A DNA stretch of 64,000 nt from Telmatactis stephensoni (Eukaryota; Cnidaria; Anthozoa; Actiniaria; Isophelliidae). Positions within the stretch are counted from its first letter, which is position 1. Each line of letters starts with the position of its first letter. Position numbers and translations under genes: made by a program. The stretch is from positions 62,001 through 126,000 of the forward strand of contig JALIZF010001041.1 in assembly GCA_029948255.1 (NCBI GenBank), in the 5' to 3' direction. Under the pieces are notes generated by a model, which was not told the DNA's origin, made no database searches, and saw only the letters and a list, made by a program, of their open reading frames with translations. This document shows, one piece after another, positions 46,501 through 58,500 of this stretch.

Positions 46501-49500
46501 CTCCCAACCCCTCTTGTGTTTATATCAGGCTATACAAACACGGAAAAAGTTTTCAATTGCTTTAGTAGATTGGTACTCATGCTTACATTTAAACTAAGCT
46601 ACAGTGTACAATGTACAATGTATATATCATTACAGTGTATGGTTAGGCAAGATTTTCAACACTTACAACTTTAGCAATTAATGTGTGTAGTGAGAGATAT
46701 CTGGATAGAATAGTTCCTCTTAGAATAACTTTCATCTCTGGGATTCCAGAACCTATACACAAACATAGATGACATGAAATAATTTAGCTAGCTGTCACTG
46801 AGTGGAATAATCATAAAAAATGTTGTCCTTCTGAAATTATTATGCAACAGAAGTATAACAGGCAGTAATAGGAAGACCAAAGACAATGCATTTCATATAT
46901 ACCTATTGTACCCAATTTTGATTTCATCTTCTAGGTTTGATGATTTTGAAATGGTCAGTGTTATTGCAAATAGGTATATTTGAAAGGTCAGCAAGGTACC
47001 ACTTCACAAATGTTGAATCACATGTAAACTTTCACAAAAAGATAGATATGATAGACAGACAAAAAATCCAGGGGAACAATTTTAATTAATGATTCTAGCA
47101 AAGGGTATAGGCCATAGAGTTCTCTGAGGGTAAAACTGTGTGGACTAAATGTACACTGTACATTAAACATGTAAACTATATACAGTATTTAAGGGTGCTG
47201 CCGGGGTCTAACAATTGTGGAAATAATGCAGGTCCATTATGTATTACAAAAAAAAAATAATAATAATAATTCTTCAAATCCTATTTACATGTACCCAGGG
47301 GTGTGGTGGGGTGAGAGGAGGAGGGGGAGGGATTATTGGGGCTTACGAATAACAGGGAGGTGCAACACTGCTTTCATGATGTTAAAAGAATTTAAGAATT
47401 TAAACATTCAGTCTATCAATCTTATACCAGTATACCCCTCCCCAGCTCCCCCAGCAGACCCTTCCCCCAATGGATGCAATGTGTCATACCTATTGCATGG
47501 GGAGACACCAAGTGTGTAAACCCAACAGAGAAAGTGACAAGAACCAATGGGAATAGAACCCAGACAATATACTGTAAAAATACATTTTTGGGTAATCTGT
47601 ACAACCAGATGTGCGCTGAAACAGAAGAAATAAATCCATATTTAATTTTTATTAATTATAAATGATGAGAAGTTTACTACAGCCTTTGATAATAGATTTT
47701 GGGATCTAATTAGTTTACTTATCCCAATACACCTGTAACTTCAACAAAATCCTTTTCAATTCTTTTCTAATTCTAATGTAAAATCATTTGATCTTCATTT
47801 AAGATTCTGACTAGTAGTTAGTGGGATGTGAATCACGTGCAGATCTAGACTTGAACATCTCACTATTTCCAATCCAAAATGAAGGATCAAAATTTTCCAA
47901 TAATCATCCATTAACAAATTTCTTTCTTGTTTGTAATTTATACATCATTCATAAATCAAATGCAGAAAGCAACTTGGATTTTTTTTGAAAAATATTTTAA
48001 CCCTTTCGCTCCTACAGCGCCCGAAACCGGCCGTAAAAATTCTACTCGTCTAAAAAATTACTTCTTCCTAAAAAAGGACAACTCAAACTCAACTTTGGTA
48101 CGAAAGTAAACTCTAGTAAATGAGTCAAGTTTTGAAAATCAAACATTGTGAAACAACTGGCGATTTCTGCAGAAATTGGTCATTTCAAGGCAAGGAAAGG
48201 AAAAAATCACCATTTTGGGCTCAATTTTCATCCTTGAAGATCACACATTTTGGACCTCAGTTTTTCTCAACAAATTATCCTTTCCTGCACACGAAACAGC
48301 ATTAACAACCAAATTCAGTCCTAGTCTTGTGTTCTCATGGACTTTTTGGCCTTCTTTTCCTTTCACGGACACAGCTGCGGCTGATTCATTGTGGCCATTT
48401 TGCAAGCACGTGTTTTGGGACTTTTACGACCTAAATGCATTCTGGGTAATTCAGCTCCTACGCGACAGCCACAGCCCTTCCCTCCATCTTTTAGAGTTTT
48501 TAGTCAAGTCTCGAGCCCCCTCGGAATTCTGCCCAAATTTCGCGCTTGCTGTGTTCCTCAATCGTCACAACTCCCAAAAAATGCTATGGCAGGTCCGAGA
48601 AATTCCCCTTGGACGAGCTTCAAAGCACACTTCGTCTTGGCGCCACTCAAAATTCACCCAGTCAAAGCTACGAGTCAAAATGCCTACGAAGTGTTACACC
48701 TTGACGAATTCTTACGACAAGTAAGCTCTCTGCTACTTCCAGGCTTAATGATGCCCAGCCAGTAGGAACCAAAGGCGAAAAAAGGCTTGAAAATTCACAG
48801 AAATCCAAGTTTTCTGGACTTTCAAACGCCAACATCACTCGACCAAAAACGCTATACCGCTTCAAACTGGTTTCAACCGGTTAACTTGAGCCCTCAATAG
48901 TACAAAACAGCAGAAGTTTCTATGGTTACTCCAGTAAGCAGGCGAAAAAATACACAAATCGATTATGACCTCAAAATCGCGTAAAAACCTCAAAAATCCC
49001 CAGTAGCGAAAGGGTTAAGTGGGTTTGAAAAGGTACAATTTTGAAGTAATTGATTTGAATGTTAACCTTACCAGATTGACATTTATCAATGGCTAAATCC
49101 AGTACAAAGCTGATAAGTGCCATGATAATACCAAGTATTAAGAGAAACACCCAGTCACTACCAAGCTTAATCCAACATGGCTTCATCCGATGGATAAACC
49201 CTAGGTTACCATAGAAACAAAGATGCTAATTATACATTTTGCATTTATTGCATATTTTACAACATTTGACTAAAATCTTGCAATCTGATTGGCCGAAAGC
49301 CATTGTTAATAAGAGTACTGACAATAGCTGATGCCAACATGTCACGCTCGTCATTACAGAAAAAAGTTTGGGACAGTTTTTCAAACAAATTTGGATGGAA
49401 AAGCTCTAAGATAATGTTGTAAAAAACAAATTGAAGATAGTTTTCCATTGTCAGTACTCTTATTAATCATGGATGACGTCAAAAAATGTCCAAAACTTAG

Positions 49501-52500
49501 CAGTGAAACCACTCACTGCGCTCGTGGTTCCACTTTAGTTTTGAACATTTTTTGACGTCATCCATGATTAATAAGAGTACTGACAATGGAAAACTATCTT
49601 CAATTTGTTAACTGCACAGCAGTTTGCAAAAACTTTGAACCCTCACAATTTTATACATTACTGTATTTTGAGCATTATTATTATAATCATGTAATTATTT
49701 TAAAGCCTATTAAATGAGACCTTGCATATAAGCACATGTACAAATCTACTGTAAAATAATTGCATAAAATGGAAAAAATACATACCACTTGTTAGATATT
49801 TTCTTGTGTATTACAGGCTGATATTTTACAAGTCACGTATATATTTTGCCGAGCCTTTAGGCGAGGCAAAATGAGATGGATGAGTAAAATGTCAGCCCGT
49901 AATACACAAGAAAATATGTAATAAAGGATTTATTATACAATTGCTTTTCGCTGTGTTTTTAAACAGCTAGTATATCTTAATTATCAAAACAGCCCTTTTT
50001 GCAAACTAGCGCGCACTGGAAACCGTCAAACTGGTTTGAAGCTTTGATGTCATATGGGGCCAAATACGCAAACTGGATTTCTAGAGGGTATTACCATCCC
50101 ATAATGGCACTCAAATGATACCTTATTTGGTAAATTTACGTCACAATTGTATAATAAAACATATATTGTCTTGGGGGTGGGGGAACTTTGCATGTTAATA
50201 TTCATCCTGGCCATATTTTTGTATCAGCTAGGAGTCGCAATATATAGTCCAGCAGCATATGTCGTAAAATGAAGTCCCGTGGGAATTTTGTGCTGAAAGC
50301 AAGCGACTTGTCTAGTTGTACTCAGTAGACCTCAACGAACAAGAAAAATGTTGTTGGCAGTTCTGAAAATTGTTTGGAGGCTTTTAAGCGACGTTTTAAA
50401 ATGACGTAATTTTTCTAGCATGGAAGCGAGGCTAACACAAAGAAACTCTCAAAAACGCTTCTTCTAGTAGATGGAATCTGCCAAAAATCGTAGAGAACAT
50501 CAATTCAGCTATGCTAAGCACACCAGTGTGATTATTTAGGTTGAACCTGGTCACGTGACCAGCCAGGCATCAAAACGAGGCTTGTAAATTACTTGACTTT
50601 TAATAGTTGTTTTGATAAAACAAAATCAAATAATTATCACATAGGATAAAATAAATATATATTTTCAAGACATTTGTTTTGCCGTGGTGTAACCCTAGAT
50701 TAATCACGTGACCACAAAAGTACGGAAACGAGGCTATGGAAAAAGTATTCCATTTACATTTCCTGGGTTTTAACGAAACAAGTATTGCATATGCATTTAA
50801 TTCACTGTTGTTTTATCTGAGTATTGGTTCAGGCGGGATTTAACTTTTGACCTTCCCCGCTGAAGTCCGGGGCTCAAACAACTGAACCAACCAATCAGTT
50901 AGATTTTCATGAAAAAGACTGGGTTCTAGTTCAATACAATGCTTTTGGTCAGTGGTTGTTTCCGTGAAAATAAAATACACGTCCGCCATCTTTGTACTTA
51001 CAAGCAATGTAGAGAAACTATGTGGCCCTAGATGGAAGAAAAAAAGGACTCTGGACTCGACTTTCGACTCTGCATGATTTGTCAATGTGTAAAAGATGAA
51101 AAGTTGATTGAGAAACCTAGTTGTCATGAAAAAGTTGTAGAATTTATTAAGGAATGGGCACTGGCTGTTGGGGAGTATTTTGAACTTTGGTCAAAGCTCC
51201 AAAATACTCCACAGCTTGAACTTGTGAATGAAAAGGCATCATGGCATCGTTCCTGTTACCAAAATGTTGTTCACATTGGTATGCTCAAGAGGGCAAAGGA
51301 TAGATATGAAAGGAAGATAGAAGGTAATTTGAGATTCCTGGTAGAATACGCCAGGCAGAAGGCATTTTGTAATGTTCATCAGTTTCACTCTTCTATTTAA
51401 ATCTACATTGGACGTTTGCATTACTTTTTGATTGTTTTATTTATATATATATTTTTTATTTTTTAAGTTTTTTTATTATTATTTAATTTAGGACCCTAGT
51501 ATTTTAGAACACGCATGTTAAGCTTTATGAACTATAGGTCGTTATCAATTCGTGGAGTACATTTATATTTTTCCCTCGGCTATGCTACTCAAACCATTAA
51601 GATGTGCTGCTGCTTTTCCTGAGGCTTTTTTATTATAATTATTAAGGTCCAAATGAGTCACGGCGAAAATCGGATGTCCTAAAGAAAGAAGCTGATTCGA
51701 TGAAACTAACACGATCCAAAACGTCCCCATATGATAAAGACGTTTGCTTCTTCTGCGAAGGGAAGGAAACTTACCGAGAGGCTCTACACAATGTTAGCAC
51801 ATTGTCTGCAGGACAATCTCTTCGTGCTGCTATAGAGAAAACAAATAACCAGAAACTCCGTGTCAAACTCAACACATCTGTGGATGCCACTGATGCTCAC
51901 GCTATTGACATCAAATATCACAAGAGGTATATATATAACTCTTCCATAAGTTATGGAGAGTCACAAGACTAGAGTTGCTCCATTACATGCAGTTGATATT
52001 TTTCCTTAGTTTTAAAACTCTATTTCAATCATGAAATGTAATTATATACTATGAAAATTTATTATTGCACTTTTTTAATTGATAATAATAAATTGGCTTA
52101 CTATCATTACCAGATGCTGGGCAAAAAATGTTACTGGTGCTCTCCGCAAGCCACCTGTTTTTGCTACTTCGTCAAGTACATCATCCAAAGCAAATGACGT
52201 TGCAGCTAAGATCGAATTCTTAAGTATGGCGGAGATGGAGCTAAATCGTGGTATTGTCTTAACAATGTCTGAGCTACAATCTGCATACATGAGTATTATG
52301 GAAGCAAACAATGTGCCGCAACCAACATGTGACCGAAAAACCTTGAAGCAGATGATTCAGAGTGAGATCCCTGACACTGAGTTTCACAAACCGAAACGAG
52401 TAAATGAATCAGAGCGGGTGAGCATAAAAAGAATCAGAGATGCTGCCATTCAACTATCAGAAGTTGCTGATGCTAGCTGTAATGAGGAGATGAAAACACT

Positions 52501-55500
52501 TTTTGACGCTGCTGTTATTCTGAGGAAGCTAATTAATAACAGCCAAAAGTGGACCTTTACTGGATCACTAGATGACATTCAATCAAGTCATTTACCTGAA
52601 GAATTGTACTTGTTTTACCGATGGCTGATTCAGGGTCCAAACACCGAACTGTCCACAGAAGATAAATCTTGTGAAGTCCACAAACGAGCAATGAGTCTAG
52701 CACAAACAACGATATGTATGTGTCTGACTGATAGGCAAAAGAGGAACAAAAAATCAGAAGTTATCAGGTCGTCAAGGGAGATGCCCCAGCAAGTGGCTGT
52801 TGGTGTAGCTGTCCATCAGGCATTCCGCAGTAAAGAGATAGTAAGCCTACTTCATGCCTTTGGTATGTGTATTGAATATAACAGGCTCCTCAGGGTAGAA
52901 GCACAGATAGAATCAGCTGTAATAGAGAGAATGGACAGTCAAGGTGGACTGTACCTCCCGCCAGACGTTGTGAAAGGCAGACACGTGTTTTTTGCTGTAG
53001 ATAATGTTGACTTCGCCGAGGACACACGTGACGGCCGAAATACACTTCATGGAACTGCTATGGCGATATACCAGAAAAAGGAACCCGAGGATGAAAAGCC
53101 ATCTTTAAGGTTAGAATTATTTTCATGTGTTTTCTTTTTACAGTGATTTGGGTGACTGTTTGTTCCTTAATTATTTCAAAAAGTTTAGATATTAAAGTTG
53201 AAGGACGGGCAAATTCAATGGGTAACTAATACACTATTATTTTTCTATAGATTAAACAAACCTTTAGATCAGTGCCGCTCTGTAAAGGATCTTCCCGACT
53301 CAATTTTTAACTTGCTTGAGTGCCCAACACCACCAAAGAAACCTGTCTGCCCAGCCTATCCTACTTTTGGTCTGTTTACAGAGGACGAGCTGCCTTTAGT
53401 TGTAAGGCTGCAAGATTTTGGGTGGCTCATTGCGCGCGACATGAAACGAAATACTGTTGATGCGAGTCAAGATGAGTCTAGGACAAGTTCACAAGTTCCT
53501 GTATGGACCGGATACAATTCATTGATAAACAGTACTATGAACGTCACCAAAGTCGGTTCACCACCACTGATTGCATCACCGCTACATGAATGGCCTACTC
53601 TATTAACTGTGCTTATGCAAGCGCAAGGTATATATAAATGTAATATAAATTGATAGATTTGTAAAAATATCTTTTCTTTATTATGTATTATATTATATAA
53701 TGTATTAATAAAATTCTATTCTATTCTAAGGTATCAACGCTGCGGTAGTTGGTCCCCAGAGGAAAACAGTAATTTCCTTAGACATGGCTTTGTATCTGTC
53801 CGCAAAGAAGCTACAAATGGCTAGACGTGACCTGGATCATATTATACTACGCCCAGGTATGAAGTAAATTTAAATGAACATATAAAAAAATTCAGTATTA
53901 CATATCAATTGAAATATTAAATACAGCATTTCATTTTTTTATTATCAGGTGAATTTGACATTGTGATGGCCCAGCTTAGAGCAATTGGATCTATATTGAC
54001 AGCAGTGTGTTGGATTGGGTCTCAGCTGTATGGTCATTCCACAGTCAAGCAAATAATCGAAGGAAAGCATGTGAGAAGAGGAGAGGTAGCACATTTAATA
54101 AATCTAGAGGCTCTATTTGACATGTATCTAGAAGCGTTCTACCAGTAAAACAATGAAACTCCCCCAAGTTTTAAAGAAGTAGCAGACATAGTGAATAAAG
54201 CATGTAAAGAGGGAGAGAAAGATAAGATCAGGTCCGCTAACAGCAGAATGATTGATACCATCAAGTCATCAAATGTTCTGGAGAAGATGTCTGCTTTTGA
54301 TAAAGCCCATGAGAAGAACCCCTGTTTCAAGTTATGCGCCAATACATGAGTATGGTCATGGAAATGCTGGCATTTATAAGAGCAGTGAGAACGGGAGACT
54401 GGAAGTTGCACCTTAGAGCTTTAGAGAAGTTTATTAGATATTTCTTTGCGCATGATATGATCAACTGTGCACGGATGATGCCTGTCTATATTGCAGAGAT
54501 GGATTGTTTAAAGTCAACAGATCCTGACTTAATTAAAGAGTTCCAACGGGGAATCTGGGTGGTTAACAAGAACAGGGAAGTATCCTTCTGTGCACAGACC
54601 ACGCTTTAGAGCATGTTAATCGCTCTATGAAAGTTTCTGGGGGTTTGATTGGGATCACTCTTAACGCAAACGCTCGTGACAAGTTCTTTCTCATCGCACC
54701 CGAACTGGCAAGGCTGGCTAAAGAAGTTAAAAGTATGGCTGGTGTTCATCAAAAAAAGCAGGTTCACCATCACTGCCTCTCTAAAGCTGTTTTAACTCGC
54801 GAAGAAAAGAACATCGAACAAGTAAAGTCAACGATTAAACGACTACTGAAGAAAGTACCGATCTGTTACTAAAGTGGTCATGACGGATGAGGTTGAACAT
54901 GATTTATGCGACCAGAGTAACATCGGAAAGAAAATGCTGGAAACATTTACACAAGAACGCATCCAATCAGATTAAGTGAACCTTTGGTCTACTATGAAAA
55001 AGCGCAAGTTGATGACATGGAAGAAAAGCGGCAAAAAGATGAAAGTGCGTCTCCAAGATAAAGTTGTAGAGCTACAGGAGGACAGGTCCCTGTTTGCGCG
55101 TATGATGATGGTTAGTAGAAGTCGTCCTGAGATTGATATTGAGGAAGCCATTGGCAAATATGAATTCACAGTTGTACCAAGATCTCTTTTTGCCAGTGAT
55201 GGTTCAATGTTACACTGCTCATTGAAAAGTGCTTTGATGGGTATATTAGAGAAGCTAAACACTGAAGCAATTACAGCCCCCCGCAACCCTCAGGTACAGT
55301 CAACAACGCAGGCAACCATACACGGCAGTCTCAACACAGCAACTTCCAGAAAGAAAGTAGCAGTAATAGATGGAATGGCGGAGCTCCAATCACTGAAGAA
55401 GCCTCCTGGGATAGTCACGTGTAGTCAACTTGCAGAACATTTTGTCAGCCATGTGTTCAACAAATACAGTTCAAGTGACGAGATCCGATTGATCTTTGAT

Positions 55501-58500
55501 AGATATGATCTACCTATGTCCTTAAAAACAGGCACGAGAGTTCAAAGGCAAGGTGCCAATGACCCACTATACTATCACGTAACCGACTCTACCCACATTG
55601 CCAAAGTACAGATGAAAAAGCTTCTCTCGCACACTAAGACAAAACAAGAGCTGACAGTATACTTGTCAAAAAAGTCCTTGGAGTATGCCGAAAAGAATGG
55701 AATCTGCTTTGTTGTCTCTTGGGGATGTCAATGTTGTGCGACCAATCAACAAACAGAACATCTTCAAAGTGATCAAGAGGAAGCAGATACCAAAATGGTC
55801 TTGCATGCTCTAGATGCCACTGCAAATGGAGCAACCGAGCTAAACATCCACTCCCCAGACACAGATGTCTTTATCCTTGTCATCAGGAGATACTCAGAAC
55901 TGTGCCAGAACGCCTTCTTTGTCACAGGATCAGGGCAAAGACACAGACGAATAGAGCTCAAACCAATCTTTCAAGCACTGGGTCCTACCAAAGCTGCTGC
56001 TCTCCCTTCCTTCCATGCTTTCACCGGTGCCGATAATACTGGAAGTTTTTCTGGTAAAGGAAAGGTCGCGTGCTGGAAGGCATTCAACCAAGCCAACGAA
56101 GATGTCCTTTTAGCATTTGTACAGTTGGGAACAACAGAATATCCAACTTCAGATACCGTTAATGGAATTGAGAAGTTTGTATGCAAATTGTATGTTCCAA
56201 AAACAAGAATCACAAAGGTAAAAGATCTGAGATGGTGGCTTTTCCGTAAAAGGCAGGCCCAGTCCGACCGATTACCTCCAACAGAGGCTACACTTCGCCA
56301 AGCGATTTTAAGAGCCCACTTTCAAGTTATGGTGTGGAATGCAGATGGAATTGCCAACCCAAATTTACCATCACCTGACGGCTATGGGTGGAAATTGGAT
56401 GAGGATCAATGGGTTCCTGTCATGACCACATTGCCTCCAGCTCCAGAAGCCATTATTCAGCTTGTCAAGTGCGGTTGTATAAAAGATCGATGCAGCAGCA
56501 AAAGATGTCAGTGCCGTAAATCTGGGCTCAACTGCACTGACCTCTGTAAATGTGCTGACGAAGAAGACCCCTGTGAAAATGCTGAAAATGACGACGACGA
56601 CAACGTCGTCGAAGATGAAGACGACGACGAAGATGATGAAACACAGGAGTCAGATGATGACGATACCAATCAATTTAACTAACTAAAACGACCCGAACTT
56701 CTAGTCATGCTCTTCCTGTGATGAATATGAAAACCCAAAGTGCTTTTTGGGAACCAAAACACGTGATTAGTTACGTGATAACGTGTTAAGATTTATTTGT
56801 CTGTATGAGCACTAGGTCATTAATTGGTTTTATAGTATTCACATTTTTGATATTTTGTCTGATAAAAACCCAGGAAATGTAAATGGATACTTTTTCCATA
56901 GCCTCGTTTCCGTACTTTTGTGGTCACGTGATTAATCTAGGGTTACGCCACGGCAAAAAATGTCTTGTAAATATAAAGCTAGTTTTAACCTATGTGATAA
57001 TTATTTGATTTTGTTTTATCAAAACTACTATTAAAAGTCAAGTAATTTACAAGCCTCGTTTTGATGCCCGGCTGGTCACGTGACCAGGTTCAGCCTAAAA
57101 AATTACACTGGTGTGCTTAGTATAGCTGAATTGATGTTCTCTACGATTTTTGGCAGGTTCCGTCTACTAGAAGAAGCGTTTTTGAGAGTTTCTTTGTCTT
57201 AGCCTCGTTTTCATGCTAGGTCTCCATGTTGTTTATTCAAACTCCCCCTAAAAGTCGTTGTAGCAAAATACAGAAGTGCCGACAACATTTTTCTTGTTCA
57301 ATAGGGTCTATGCAACGCAATCAATGTGGTCGCTTGCTTTCAGCACAAAACTCCCACGGGATGACATATGCTGCTGGACTAATATATATTAAACAACTAC
57401 TAATAGCTATATTACATGTAAATCTTTCTCCTACAGCCAAGTGCAATTATTATTGAAACCAGTGTGATGCAAGGCAGTTGCTAAGAAATTATAGTCTACT
57501 GGATAAGAATGACAATATTATTGAGTACACAATAAAATCAGGCTAAAATTAACAATGGCTTTGAAATCAAAATATGAGAAAAAGTATTAGAGACAATGAA
57601 AATATCTTCAAATTGTCATAAAACTCAAGTTTTCTTACTTTTTATTGCTCCTATTCTGGTGTCTTCATAAGACTTCAAATCATCGTCATCTTCTTCCTGT
57701 GCTTTTTTCTTCTCCTTGGCTTCTCGTCGTAGTCTTGCTGCTTGTTCTTTGGCATATCGTTGTAATTGTGTAGTGGTGAACTGACCATACATCTTAAATA
57801 ATCATTGTTAACATATTTTCATAAAATATTATTGCTGCAATACTATAAATTAAGAGCGGAGAGGAATGGTTTAGGGAGGAGGGAGAAATATAGCGCCAAA
57901 AAAGTAGGGAGGAGGGAGAAAAGAGGCAGAAAAATCAGTTTGGGAGGAGGGAAGAAAACAATTTATGAGATGTAGTGAAGGAGAAATGGTCGAAAAAACT
58001 TAGGGAGGAGGGAGAAATAGGCTCAAAAAGTAGGGAGGAGGGAGATTTAGACTCCTGTTCCTCTCCGCTCAAATTAAGGAACCATTCAGGTGAAAATAAA
58101 AATATCTCAAGGTTTTTTTTAAAGCACTACAAAATCATAAATATAGTCGTAATTAAACAATAAATTTGAATTGATTCATTGTACTTTCTTCACATTGTCC
58201 AGCTGTGAAGTTTACATATTTTAAAATGGTGTATATATATAAGTGTTATACATTACACATTTTTATTTGACAATGACTGGATTTTTCTTAAAATATGCAT
58301 ATATTCTTTATTGAAGTGTTAAGTTTTATTTTCGATGTTAGAACTGTTCTGTTGGGATACCTAAAACTCAAAAGATCAAACGCTGTACCAATGCACTTGT
58401 AAATTTTGTATGTTTGATAATTAACACTTTCCAAACACGATTTACAAAGAGCATGATTTTCAGACGCGCATTTTTCGTTAAAATATCACTTTCAAAATCA

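Noticed and set aside
48176..48724. 182-codon open frame on the plus strand
   Set aside because: It lies wholly inside the TTAA-flanked element, shows no transposase motif, and overlaps another open frame of similar length.
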